From Syngnathus acus (Eukaryota; Chordata; Actinopteri; Syngnathiformes; Syngnathidae): a stretch of DNA of 64,000 nt. Positions 1-12,080 of the stretch are shown here, one piece after another. Within the stretch, counting starts at the first letter, position 1. Each line of letters opens with the position of its first letter. The notes below the pieces were generated by a model. The model saw only the letters and a program-made list of their open reading frames with translations, ran no database searches and had not been told where the DNA came from. Where the stretch lies: NCBI RefSeq assembly GCF_901709675.1, contig NC_051106.1, positions 10,366,001-10,430,000 on the forward strand. The letters run 5' to 3'. Made by a program: the position numbers and the translations under genes.

Positions 1-42
1 AACGATGCAGTCTGGTAGTGCCAGCGCTTGAACTCGCTTCAC

Positions 43-1209
43 CTTTTTGACATCGTCGTCATCCTCGGCGTCGCTGTCGTGACGCGCATCTCTCCTGGCC
101 CTCTGGTCGCCTGCCAGCCTGCGTACATGAACACATCAGTTCAGTGATTCTGAAAAGAGGAAATGTGAGAGAACCAAGCGTCACCTCAACAGAGCACCCT
201 CGATGTCTCTCTGCTTGGCAGGGGGGCCACCGCCGCCAATGTCGGAGAGACTGCGTCTGAAGATAAACATGTCATAAAATAGTGTATTCATATTGTGAAA
301 TGCTGATTGCTTTGGTCTCGGACGCAGACCACAGATGTGTCCAAGTCTTAAAGGATTTCAGGAATTATGTTGAGCCATGTTATGTACATTTATTTAAAAC
401 AATTGAAGATAAAGTCATAATAAGTAAATAAAGCTAGATATATGTTGAATTGACAGAATACATGCACTTCATGGTGGTGATGGTACCACCTCTGTCTCAC
501 ACCCTGAAATGAATGCATTAAGTTGGTTGAAGTTTCTCCTGGGCATTACCTGAGCAGGTTCAATCCTCTTCCTCTACCTCCTCCTCCTCCTCCTCCCACT
601 GCTGCAACTCCGATGCCTGCCATGGGCCCACCGAAGCGGCGCATCTGGCCCGGTCTGAAAAGACAAAGAGTCAAGTTAACACACTTTGCCCAGTGTGAGT
701 TTGTGTCTCAAATTGAGATAGATTGATCTGTGTGTATATATATATATATATATATATAGCTCTCATCCAATAGTCCTTCTTCCAAACAATGAATGAATCA
801 TTCCCAGGCCTCCACTCGGGAGCGACATACGTCGATTACCCGTAGACTTCAAAGACCATTTGCATTCGCCGTGTTTTTTTTATTTTTGTATTTTAGTGAA
901 ACGCTAGCAGTAATATCACATTTCTCTTCAATTTGTATTGCAAACAAGGAACTAGCAATGCCGCGCAGGGGTAGCGTTTGCTTGCTAGCTAAAAGAACAA
1001 GGCTAGCACACTCCCACCCTCAGTACTGTGCAATGGAAAATGTGCTCGTCAAATCGACTGCATAAAAGACACAAAGTTAAAGTTTGGAGGTTTTACCTGG
1101 ATTCATTGGGATCTCGCCCCGTTAATTTACGAATATTATCGTCAACATTTCTCAAGCCTTCTTTGGCTTTTTCAATCTGGTCTTGCAAGCTCCGCACCGC
1201 TACCGCCAT
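43..1209 (-). CDS. pnn: Pinin, N-terminal part (four 5' coding exons; gene continues off the left edge)
   Basis: Pinin is a nuclear-speckle protein that works with RNPS1 and the exon-junction/ASAP-PSAP machinery in splicing. It was also described at desmosomes. Coding exons on the minus strand are 1097-1209, 550-654, 185-256 and 43-118, all with GT/AG borders and compatible phases (122 codons seen). The start MAVAVRSLQDQIEKAKEGLR, the following NVDDNIRKLTGRDPNES, the Gly/Arg-rich stretch of exon 2, the SDIGGGGPPAKQRDIEGAL segment and the acidic DSDAEDDDDVKK end match the pinin/SDK N-terminal domain as I remember it from mammals. The ATG at 1209 is chosen because it gives the family's N-terminus. 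The reading frame extends upstream but without homology. Exon 4 is ended at an AAG|gtgaag donor. Downstream exons (coiled coil, RS-rich tail) lie outside the window. Identification is firm; exon 4's end is a little less so. Confidence 0.93.
735..758. repeat. (TA)12 microsatellite in pnn intron 1
   Basis: Uninterrupted TA dinucleotides of 24 bp in the intron between pnn exons 1 and 2. No function is suggested. Confidence 0.9.
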
Positions 1210-4200
1210 CTTGCCCTCGCTCAGCAAAGCGCCAATCACATGTGCTTCTTCTTCTACTACTACTTTGGGATTTGGCCTCATAGAGATACATAGAAACACT
1301 AGACCAGAGGGACGCTTTAGCTGGTTGAGGACGTGCAGACCTGTCCACCATCTTGAACCGGGAGTCACGGGAAATGACATTTGTGAACATTTGACCCGCA
1401 CCGCATTCTTAAACTCAAATATGAAAGCGGTAGTATTCGTAGAAAGCTTTATAAACCGGTGCCACTGCCTGGTTTTTAGTGCCATGTAATAGTGTCCTTC
1501 GAAATAAAATATAAATCAAACCAAATGGTTTACTTTTCAAATATCTGCTACAATGTACCATATAGGAATTTTCTATAATACTAATTGGAATTGCAATTTG
1601 GAATTAGCATTCCACTTGAATCATCATAGTAATCTAACTCACCCGAATGTTTTGAAGGAAACACCTAATTTGGCAAACTCAGCATTTTAGAGGCTTGGTA
1701 CATTTGGTTTATTGTCATATTGATTGACATGAGACTCTGTGGTCATGTGATTAAGTGTGCACAATAAGAAAAAAAACAATAGAAGCAAATGACATTTTGA
1801 TGCTTTTATTCACTGACTAAAAGAAGCAGCATTCATTCAACACAAGATTCAAAACATTCAATCAATTTCACCCCTACTGCTTACTGAGATGCTTTATGTG
1901 GGGGGCTCCAATGCCACCACCTTGGATCAATACTGTTCGAGCTGAGCAAATAAGATCTGATCATTGCAAAGCTCAGCTATGGACATGCCACATAAGGAAT
2001 AGTTGGCAGACTGGGCCAAAGCAATTCTAGTAATCACGTTTGAAATGATTTGACGTTCACCAAACAGTCGTTTGACAGAGGAAAAACTGAATTACGCAAA
2101 AGATTTTTTTTTTGAAAAGCTGGTCGATTTTCTCTACTTGTTCTTGGTTTAACTGTTGCTCATCTGTGAGCAGCTCAAACCATCTTGTACTCTGCTTAAA
2201 GCCTAAAAGTGAAATGAAAATCATTTGATGATGTCTTTGAACACATAGGAATCTTGTCCCGCTGTGGTTTGGGGTCAACTTTGACCCCTTGCTAATGCAA
2301 TGCAAATGTTTAAAGCCACGATTATGTGCACATTGTAACAGACAAAAATCACACAGAAATGGGAGTCAGAACCTTCAATTGTAATTTTCAAACTCATTTG
2401 GAAAAACACACACCCAAACATAATATTTGATGTTCAAAGTCTGTATGATTTCATAATATAGTATCTCATAGTCTTAAATTCAAGCGGACACATTTTTATG
2501 TAGTAATAGTACACCATAGTAAAGAATTGTTGAGACCTCTACACATATGCACCGTGAATGTTTTTCTATCTATGTACTCATATGGTATATATCATCTCTT
2601 CCTCTGTGGTTTTCTAGAGATCAGCACGACTAGTAAGACTGCTGTTATTGCAAACTGTCCTGATTTGAAACAAATGCACAACATTCGTACCACGATAAAA
2701 CTGGGGCCATCGAGCCAGTCTCACAGAGACCAAGAGTGAGCCTGCCTGCCTGCCGTCACCGCACCTTCCGCACCAGAATCTTAAGATCTTACAAAGGAAA
2801 CTATATGATTATGCCAATTATCATAAGGCCAAGTGGTATTGCCAGTCCTTATCGTCTTCTGTCCTTGATTCTGTGTGACCGCGAGGGGGGGAGGAAAGAA
2901 AAAAAAAAGTGTGGATTAGATGCATTCCTCTTGCATAGTTGTGAGGCCTGGGCACCTGCCTGTTGACTGACTGCCTGCCTGCCTGCCTGTTGATAGCAGC
3001 TTTGGCTCTTCAGACTTGACAAGAAGATCCAGAAACAGGGCCACAGTAACCAAGATTGCTTGCATTCAATAGCTTGCCGACACTGACCGCGGATCGTCTC
3101 GTCGTGAAGCTCGGAGCTACAACTCGGTGACCGCCACTTTTGCTATCGGCAACTGGCGTGGAAAGTGCATCAGACACACACAAGATGGAGCTAAATCAAT
3201 CGGAAGCTAGTTCATCTCTGCTGAACACGAGATGTCTTCTAAGGCTCTCAGCGTGGATGTGACCAGACTGACCATAACCAGTGCAATAAACATCCAGTGT
3301 GTAACAAAACAAGATATTGATGAGAATCCAGCCATTCCTAATCCCGGTAGTACTAAAAAAATAGAAGAGGAAGTATCGAAAGGCTCACATCATGATGTGG
3401 AAACGCTGCCTATTGTTAACAACCTATTGAGAAGAAGAAGGAACTTTAGTAAGACCAGTTTCCAACAGGTTGCAAACATCCTGAGAAGTAACATAAGGAA
3501 CTGGAATTACGCAGGAGTGACCATCAAAGTGGAAGTCAACAGAGTGATTTTGATAGTGAAAAGACCTACTAAAGCTGGGTGACGACGCCTCGTGATCGAT
3601 TATGTGGAAACAAGTTTCGATGATTCCGTTCAGCCATCTCAAATGTGAGGGTTTGTGTTCCGGACACAAAATATCTTAAAATGGTCAGTAAGTGTTGCAT
3701 AATCACACATGCGTATATCACTTGGCCTTCACACTCATCCATCAGTCCAGCTGCTTCTCTGGTGTGACTGGCTAATCGGAACAAGCTGCATCCTCATTTT
3801 TGCAAACACACCACTTTTGCTGGACACGTGTATATATATATATGCAAAAATATATATTTCTATAGTATCTATCACATGAATTAGCATTCAGGCTTTAAAC
3901 TTGATGTCAGCCAGCTGACCTGAGAGTCACCCAAGTTCTTCACATTCCTAGCAGCAAATTGCTTTTCAGCTCAGACCGATAAACACTTTGGATGAAGTCC
4001 ACCGCGGAATGCATTTCAAATCAGGCACACTGGTCTTTAGGCCCGAAAAACTTCCAGTTCCAGCCTGGTGAAGGAATGCTTCATTGAATCTCATACTGGC
4101 TAGTACACTGAGATGCTTCACTGTGTCCCAAATTGCCTTTCTCCTTGCTTTGCATGTCTGCTCATGTTGAGCAAAGACACAACTGTTGTGAATGAGCGCA

Positions 4201-6584
4201 TGCTGGATTCCAATAGCCGACAAAAAGCAATCCACGCTCACAACAAATTAAAACCGTAGCCAACAACAATGGCAGGATCCCCCCCCCCCCCACACACGCG
4301 TGTTGGTTTTCCCTCCAACAATAAAAGGTCCTAGGGGAAAGCTTGTGAGTAGGAGACGACGACAAGGCAGACTGGGGGGAAAAAAAACCCCCAGCAACAA
4401 TTCGAATGTGAACTATAAAAGCAAAACTACTGGAGCATCCTGCTGCCGGTGTACGTGACGATACGGGCACTGAAACCATGGCATTGAAACGTTTCGCTCC
4501 ATCCATCTGTCCGTCCATCTGTCCGTCCCTCCCTCCATCCATCCATGACTCCTCTGCTGGTCTCATGAGCAAGCGAGAGGCCTGAGCTATTGTTTTTATT
4601 CCTCGACATCTGATTGGACCATGAGAACCTCTTCTTACTGTTCTGGCGTCCTGCTGCGAGGTTGACTAAACATGCGCAAGCAAACCGCACGACGTGCACA
4701 CAAGCCAAAACAGATACTGCTAGAAGGATACACACTTAGTATGTGTGATAAAAGTGGCGAGTTGTAACTGAGATTTTTCCGTTAGGAGCTACTTTTTCCG
4801 CTGGCATGAGTGCCGGCCGTATTACCTTTGAATGCATCTAAACACAAACACGATTGATGATGGAAAGGAGGTGTAATCATTGCTGTACAAACACCCTACT
4901 GCCTAAAACAAATAGTCATTCATTCATTCCCCCCCCCCCAAAATAAAATAATCTAGTAAAACCTTATTTTGGTCAGGTGTGTTTTGCTGCTCTTCAGTAT
5001 ACACAAACTCGTACATGCAGAAACCAATTATCCTCTTAAAAAAAAAAAAAAATCTTGGTACCTAAAGTGCAACAATCCTGAGATATGGACCAAGAACAAG
5101 AGATGATCACGTTTGAACCATCTTGGTCCCATTACCGCCCCAGCCGGAAGCCCGAAATAATGCTTGGACTGAATATTAGCCCGACGACACGTTGCCCTGA
5201 CAAATTCAGCTCAGGCCACCCATGCACACTGCATCCACAGTGTGCCATTCGCCCGCCCGCATTGATGAACCTAATACCTCGAAAACAAATGTACGATTAG
5301 GTTGGCCGACAAATCTACCAAAGTGGATGTCAAACTAACCAGGACAATAAACAAGCGCTTCTGGTCTCCAAGGCAACTGTGACTCAAGAGGAAGTAAAAA
5401 GAGCATCTGCAAGAACCGTGATTGTTTCCACATCCTCTTCTTGACATCATCCAACCAGTGTCCCAGTCAAAGGGATGGAAAAGCTTACCTGAGACTAACC
5501 GCAAAAGCCGTCACCATAGGAATGAGCCGTAACACTCAAACATTCCGTTGTGCAATAGGTGACTTTTTTTTTCTCCCTCAGACAAGAGTTAATCCTAGAA
5601 TACTCAAGAGTTTGGCTTTTTTGTTGTTGTAATCCCCTCTAGCACAAAATGAGCCATTGTGAAAAGAATTGTGATTTTTCATTTTGGCCCATGCTCTTCT
5701 TAATGACAAGACGACGACCAGGTTTCCATGGACAAGGCGGCACTTCAACGCAAAAGCTGGGACATCTTTGTAAGCTTCCGACAGATTTATCAATCACCGA
5801 CCGGTATAAAGAATTTCAAATGGAAATTGCACACAGCAGTTCATTGTCACGCAAGCCTTTGCACTTTGCCATTCATTCATTCATTCATTCATTCACAGGT
5901 CATTTCCATCGCTTCCATAGTAGCGTGTACAAAGGGGAATTGGGGATAATGGTCTGGATCTCAACGACAAAAGGAGGGGTGGGGCGGGGGGGATAAAATA
6001 ATAAACTAGGAAAACAATGAGTAGGCTCTCTTGTCAGTTTCTGAAGGTTATCATTTTGTCATGAGCACCTACCGGAAGACAAGGCTTCCTAATTTAGCTT
6101 CAAATATGCTTCATGAATCATTTGTTGCCATTTTGGACTGATCGAGACTAAACTGACAGTGCCATCTAGAGGAGTCTGACAAGAGAAAAAATGGTTCACG
6201 AAGCAAATGTGAAACTTCATTTCCATCATCATGATATTTTGAAATAATCTCACTGGATAAAAAGGGTAGAAATTGTGCTGAATGCAAATGCGTCAACACC
6301 GTGACACCGACATGACTCTTGCTGAGAACTATTCAGTGAGCAGCACCAGCCCCAGTCGCTTTTTGCACTCCGTGAACGCGTCTTACCCAGGAAGTGACGG
6401 GTACATGAACAACTTCTGTAAAACAGAGAAAACAACAAGATAAAAAAGAAAAAAAAGTTGAAAACTAAAGCTAATAGCTTGGGTAGTAGCCCGAGCACAC
6501 ATTCACGCCAAGTATTTCTACCATCTATTAATCAAGCATCCTCCCTGTCCTGGTAAAACATAATATCATACAGTGGCTGTGGGC
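1210..6584. other. pnn upstream / pnn-fbxo33 intergenic region
   Basis: About 5.4 kb with no gene I recognise. The first few hundred bases probably hold the pnn 5' UTR and promoter. Short TGCC/CTGCC runs occur near 2737-2757 and 2968-2990. The longest open frame with a good start context is 3232-3582 on the plus strand (116 codons, basic C-terminal half, no recognised domain). Frames of that length are expected by chance in 64 kb, so it is not called as a gene. Small tracts (poly-C near 4280 and 4930, CCAT/GTCC near 4500-4550, ATTC near 5870-5895) are simple sequence. Confidence 0.6.
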
Positions 6585-6590
6585 TTTATT
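6585..6590 (-). promoter_or_regulatory. Putative fbxo33 polyadenylation signal
   Basis: Reads AATAAA on the minus strand about 310 bp downstream of the fbxo33 stop codon. It is the nearest canonical signal, but position is the only support. Confidence 0.5.
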
Positions 6591-6897
6591 ACATGAGCCG
6601 CCAGTTATGGGCCCTGAAAGACAGGATTAAGCCTACAACTTGAATTGACCGGACTGTCTAACTGTCAATGAGGCAGGCGACTAAAAGGTTGCTTTTTGGA
6701 ATTTCTCAATTTCAGTTTTGAACACCCAAAACCAGAAATGACAGCATTTGCCTAGCCTTTGTGATATGCCCAAACTCCTGCCAAGGACACAATCTGCCTT
6801 GCTTGAGATCAAGATGAGATTGGTGGAGTGCGTTGTGAGCTGACGTGGACTTGCTTAATCTGGCCTGGCCTGGCGTGGGCCCATCCCAACAACTGGC

Positions 6898-9800
6898 CTA
6901 CATGCCCATGCTGAAGGCATGCAGTTCACGATGGAAATGCTGGCTGGGCTCAGTCAAAACCAGGCTGTAATCCAAACACGGGTGCCACACTCGGCCGAGG
7001 CCGAGCGAGACCTCTTTGACCAGGTTATGAACCGGATCGCCTTCCAGATACACCAGCTGGTCCGGGTCAAAGTCGATGCTCTCTTCAGACACGGTCAGGA
7101 CGCGAAGACTGGATCCTCGCAGCCGAGAGATTGCCACCAAGTTATGAGACCAGACGGTGTAGCCTGGAATGAGACACGGACGGGCGCATTTGTTGGACAA
7201 AGTTCAAATTTGGCATTGCGGCGGCAAGATGCGGCGCCGTTGCAACCCAGCCGCCCGCCTTAGCTGGCGCAATACAGTGCGCAGCGGATGATCCTGTACT
7301 CACCGTGAATTACGAGCACAGCCAGCTGAGTGCACCTCCAAGCCAAGAGGACCAATGGATCTTCATTGCGATTGACGCTGAGGTCCGGGAACTCGGGGTC
7401 ATCCCTCAGTAAAAGGAAGTGCGTCAGCGTTTTGTTGTACTGCTGAGCGATGAGCTCCAGGGTGGCGTCCGTCACCACTGTGCTGTAGCTGTCCAGGTGA
7501 ATGCGCTCCAGCGGAAGGCTGGGCTTGAGCACTCGGAGGAGCTCTGAGCTGCTGACCTCCACAGCCATCATGTACACTCGCAGGTTGGCGCTCACTCGTA
7601 CCTGGGGAAGGGGGGCGTTTGAGGGAGGTCAGCGTTTCTCGCAAAATACAACGGTGTGAAAAAGCGCTTGCAAAATCAATATCAAGCGAGATTGGTGCCT
7701 TACCAGCGCCTTCCAATCATCATCTGTGGCTGTCCCGTCCAAAGACTTGACCTCCAGCGTGGTGCCATTGAGCAGCAGGGAGAGACGATGCAGCGGAGTG
7801 CGCTGGGGCGATGCCAACAGGCTACAAAGCTCAGACGTCAGATGGGAGAAATCGAGAGCCAATGAATGAAGGGAAGAAAGACGCTCCAACTCTGGCGGTG
7901 AGATGAGCGCACCTATCGGGAAGAAAAAGTCGCCGGCCGCCGATGATGATGATTACACACCCCCACAAATGCAAAGTGACAGTCATACATACCCAGCTGG
8001 TGGTCCAGTAAACTGAGGTGCTGCAAGGTCTCAGAGGAAGGGTTGGATAGGCATGCTAAGGAGGAAGGAGTCACCACACCCAGCATAAAGCTACACGACA
8101 ACCACCGAAGCTGCCTGCTGTGAGACAACAACTCCCTGAACAAGCGCTGGATCCTGCAGCGGAAAGAGCAAAGAGGGAGGTGATTGCTCCTAGAAATAGC
8201 CTGGACGCTAGCATACAAATATCGGATTTCATCGGATCAAAACCACCAAGAAAAATCAAAGTTGTTCACTTATTCATGGGAAAAGTTTAGAAATGATTGA
8301 TGGCCGTCTCGTTTGCTATTTCGACATTTTGAACAGGTGTGTATTGATTGATTGAATATTTATTGGTCCCCAGGGGTGGGGAAATTCAGGCCCCAGCAGT
8401 ATCCACACCACAGAATGGGTATACAAAAGACACACATGGCATGAGCGCAACTCAATAACTCTCATAAGGCTGCCACACAACGGCGCCACAAAGAAAGTCA
8501 GAAAGTGCTCAAGATAAAAGCCATCAAAGCGAAACTAAGCTAAAAGACAAAGGAAAAAAAGGAACAGCGGCCAACCAGCACCCCCAATACAAGAGAACAC
8601 CCCAAAACACACAAAATAGCCTCCACGGGGTCCGTCGACAGGTGTAAGGGCAGTCCAGTTCAACGGCGCCCAATGGACCGTGGTCGTGAATCGGTGAAAA
8701 CATCACAAAGCAGGCAAACGTGTGAGCAGCGTCCCGGGCACCCAGCCGGGGCACGTGCAGATGGTCACCACGGGGCTAGCATGGCCAAAGTCGTTGGTAC
8801 CGACGAGCACGAGGGAGCCGACTCCCCACAGGGGTTGCGGCTGCAAGGCCAAGGCGAGGGACCCGGTCGGTCATCACTGGCCGGATAAGCAGGAAGCCGC
8901 CGTAGAGTTACGCCAGCTCAACCGATGATCCCGGTCCCAGGAAGAAAAAAATAAAATAAAATAAAATATCCGATCCGAAGAGATACCGAGGTGCGGTAGA
9001 AGGCACCAGCATCGCCGAATGGACAAAAAGACAGAAAGAAAAAGGAGAAAAGAAGGAAATAAAGAGGAAAAGAGAGAACACTGCTGGGAGGCAGCCACTC
9101 ACGGCGCCATACCAAGAAGATCTGCTATCTTTTGTGGTTGCAGATCATTCAAGATCTTCAATGTTGGAAATGCCTTACTCGTTCATTTTCTTGTGGTGAA
9201 TCTGGTGGAAGTTGGAGTTGTTCAAGAGTCCCTCTTGTTGGAGAGCACACGTGTCGCCGTATAGACGCAACTTCTGCAGGTTCCTGAGAGAAAATGAAAA
9301 GAGAAAGTGACTGAAGCTCTGCACCTGCATCCATAGTTTTAGTTGAAAGAACACAAATGGAGTATTCATAAAGAATTGATGCATACGATGAAACACGTGA
9401 CATCATTCCACCAATATTATAAATATTTCTTTCTGCGTAGCGTCCTGTACTTTGCGCTATGCTTACTGTCTGCTGTTTGCACGCTGGCTCAGTTTTGCTC
9501 CTCTTATTTATTGTGTTATTTGTTTATTATTTATTCATCACTCATATTATTTATTTGTTATTTATTGTTTGTGCCTTCTTGTTTTTATTTTGTGTCGTCT
9601 ACTTGTATGTCTATCGTGTACTATGTCTCGTCACCGTGGGATAGAGGAAAGGGAATTTCGGTTTCTTTGTGTGTCTTGACATATGAAGGGATTGACAATA
9701 AAGCAGACTTTGACTTTGAAATACGATACTTGACGGTATCCACGCTTTACGATTGCAATTGTGTGGACGTGCACTAGCTAAAGAGAGCCGACTACGTATA

Positions 9801-10656
9801 CATTGTTAGTGTATGTGGAATGCTTTGCATGTGCGCCATTGCTGATATCAGCAAACGAAGTCCACAAAGCCTTCCATCCTTCCTTCCGTATGGCTGCATT
9901 CTATCTGCCAGTAGCAGGATAGCTAGAGGCTCACAATGCCACGAGCACCAAGCATTGTTTGGTAAATGTCAGCGGAAAAGCATGCACTGTGTACCACTTT
10001 GGACAGTCAAGTGATGCAAATGAGGAAAAGTGGTTTGCTCCGCCATTGAGGCAGGCAGGCAGGCTGGCTGGCTGGCTCACTCGCTCGCCAGTATTACAAA
10101 AGTCTTGGGCTAATAAGGTAACCCATGTATGCTAACCGCAACACAGCTGCTAGCTACAGAAAAAAAGTCCAACAGGATACAGAGGGCAGCGTTGAGCATT
10201 GAAGCAGAAATGGAGTCACCTGTTGTTGCGGATGTTGCTTAGCACACACAACGCCTGGTCCACGTAGGTGGCCATTGCGTCCCCCCATCGCTCGGACGGC
10301 TGCGGCTCGTTGTCAGGACCGGCGGGAGGAAGGTCCACTCGAGTGGAGGGCGGCTCGTTGTTTAGGGCTCTGGAGCCGACTTCCCCGGGAGCCAGTTCCA
10401 GCTGCAGCTCTCGCACGAACGCGCCGAACCTCCGCATGAGGAACTCTAATCTCGAATACTCCTCAGAGCTTGCACCGTTGCCACCACATATCCGTAGTTT
10501 GAGTTCGCTCCACAGGGCGGGATAGAACAGGCACTCCCTCCATCGCGAGCAAACGGCGGAGGCCCGCAGCTTGTCTCGGTCGGATAGAAAGGAGAAGATG
10601 TGGACGATGAGCTCACTCGGTAAAGCCATGGCTCCCACACCACCGCACAGAGCCAT
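6898..10656 (-). CDS. fbxo33: F-box only protein 33
   Basis: FBXO33 is a substrate receptor of SCF (SKP1-CUL1-F-box) ubiquitin ligases; YB-1 is a reported target in mammals. Six coding exons on the minus strand: 10220-10656, 9179-9283, 7993-8153, 7704-7912, 7304-7601, 6898-7163. All have GT/AG borders and join in phase to give 491 codons plus TAG. The F-box spans about residues 12-49 (LPSELIVHIFSFL then CSRWRECLFYPALW). The remainder is the leucine-rich, FBXO33-specific region, including SRQLRWLSCSFML, HSLALDF, LKPSLPLERIHLDSY, NRNEDPLVLLAWRCT and EESIDFDPDQL near the C-terminus. The ATG at 10656 has a strong context (CGCCATGG) and matches the conserved MALCG start. An in-frame ATG lies upstream at 10725 but the extension has no homology. 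The product is shorter than the human protein (about 555 residues), mostly at the N-terminus. Retroelement tails sit in introns 1 and 2. Confidence 0.96.
8341..8937 (-). mobile_element. Non-LTR retrotransposon-like 3' region (fbxo33 intron 2)
   Basis: Read on the minus strand, this GC-richer block ends in a 'ggggaccaataaatattcaa' type tail followed by ATTG/ATTC repeats, the kind of 3' terminus seen on fish LINEs and their SINE partners. The other end abuts an AAATA-rich tract near 8946-8966. No reverse-transcriptase frame is visible, so it is a 3'-UTR-only, 5'-truncated copy. The family name is not certain. Confidence 0.6.
9436..9722 (+). mobile_element. LINE 3' UTR copy (fbxo33 intron 1)
   Basis: Near-copy of the 3' UTR of the element at 62104-62634. 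Both begin with GCGTAGCGTCCTGT just after the ORF stop, share GTTTGTGCCTTCTTGTTTTT and CGTCACCGTGGGAT, and end in ACAATAAAGC(A/T)GACTTTGACTTTGA. It lacks the coding part seen in the other copy, so it is a severely 5'-truncated insertion, antisense to fbxo33. Confidence 0.85.
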
Positions 10657-10830
10657 GGCGAGCAACCACACAGTTGAAAGGGAAAGGAGGGAGGGAAGGA
10701 GGGAGGGAGGAAGGAAGGGATGCAAGCCAAAAGAGATTTCACGGCCACAACCTCACGGAAAATTGGTGCCGCAGTGCAAGCTAGCGGCAGCGGCGGCGGC
10801 GGCAGCAGCAGCGTTGCGTTGCGTTCTATT
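10657..10830 (-). promoter_or_regulatory. fbxo33 5' UTR / proximal promoter, GC-rich
   Basis: Immediately upstream of the fbxo33 ATG the sequence turns purine-rich on the plus strand (GGAGGGAGGGA runs, 10683-10718), followed by a CpG-bearing GCGGCGGCGGCAGCAGC block at 10789-10812. The position and the base composition contrast with the AT-rich flank fit a CpG-type promoter. No transcription start can be fixed. Confidence 0.45.
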
Positions 10831-11366
10831 CGAGCGAAAACAAACCGCTTCTCAGTTTTGCCTTCAATAGTGTTGGACCCAACTACTTCCTGTAGCTACA
10901 GGGGAACAGAATACCAAGCACATATACTTCTCCCTGTAAGAAAACTCAAACTAGTTGAAATGCAATGTTTCAAAACCTATCTCGATGTTAATACATTTCA
11001 ATCGCAGTGTTAGTAGTTGGCGAGTGCACGTCTGAGTCGCACGGCATCAATGGTTTCGCCCTGTATGCTCTTATTTTTGCCATACCCACGATACCGCAAG
11101 AGGGCAGTGTTTCTCCTTTGAAAATATCTGACCATGTGATCTTTGGAGCTGAGTCATTTTCAGACACACCCCCTTCGCTACATCGCCCCTTCCAAAGAAA
11201 GACAGCAGGTGGCGACAAAATCACTGCAGCAACACACGTTTCCCGAATTCAAGAATACGTATGCATTTTTCCCCACAGTTTGAACGCACAAACAAAACCA
11301 CTCCAATAAATAAATAAATATTTCCGTTTACTCTTTGAACGGCACATTACTTTGCCTCGTTTTAGG

Positions 11367-11429
11367 GCCTAAACCAGGGGTGTCAACCCCCCCCCCCGAG
11401 GACTGGAGTTTGAGACCCCTGGCCTAAAC
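11367..11429. mobile_element. 47-bp hAT-like mini-element with 8-bp target-site duplication
   Basis: The element at 11375-11421 starts CAGGGGTGTCAA and ends TTTGAGACCCCTG. The ends are inverted repeats with one mismatch in twelve. It is flanked on both sides by the same octamer, GCCTAAAC (11367-11374 and 11422-11429). An 8-bp duplication with CAGGG...CCCTG ends is the hAT superfamily signature. The inside is almost nothing: a C tract and about ten other bases. It is probably an internally deleted non-autonomous copy. Confidence 0.8.
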
Positions 11430-11855
11430 TGTCTCAAGCAGTCTCAACCTGCTCAACAACATTTTTTTGGTACATTATTCAATGACATTCTAACGTTATT
11501 AAGAGGTAGATTAGGTCACTTAGGTCACTCATACCCACCCACCGAAGGCTCAGGTCCAAAACTCAATATATGCTGTAATAGTTAGTGTTTTGAAATTGAA
11601 AGGGGAAATTGTCCGTTTTTGTTGTGATGCCACCCACATCTGTAAGTGACATTGTTTCAAGAAGTCTGAATGTGTTCTTCTGGCCACACATTCCATGGTC
11701 TCATGGTCTAAGCCAGTAGGTTCTTTTATCACTGCTTTTCTAAATAATGCCCAGTCACAGTTGTATGCCATATAACCAGTATTTATTGCTTCTAGGAGGC
11801 TGTTTATTGTGTTTTGATTTCTGTTTCATTTATTGTTGTTTTACTTTGTTTAATG

Positions 11856-11935
11856 ACTGTGTGATACCACTGGCGGGAAAACAAATTGCCCGTCAGGGAT
11901 AATAAAGTTCTTCTCCACCTTGACCTTGAGCATAA
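11856..11935 (+). mobile_element. LINE-like 3' tail
   Basis: Contains TGCCCGTCAGGGATAATAAAG followed by T/C-rich and CTTGA repeats, which resembles a non-LTR element 3' terminus. No coding part is attached. This is a weak call resting on tail resemblance only. Confidence 0.4.
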
Positions 11936-11954
11936 AAACTAATTGCTCACGAAT

Positions 11955-12080
<126 letters not shown>

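Noticed and set aside
1028-1489. 153-codon plus-strand frame over pnn exon 1
   Set aside because: Antisense to the recognised pinin exon; no homology of its own.
10657-10725. Upstream in-frame ATG for fbxo33
   Set aside because: The extension is low complexity (Pro/Leu/Ser from the GGGA tract) and lacks homology; the downstream ATG has a better context and the conserved start.
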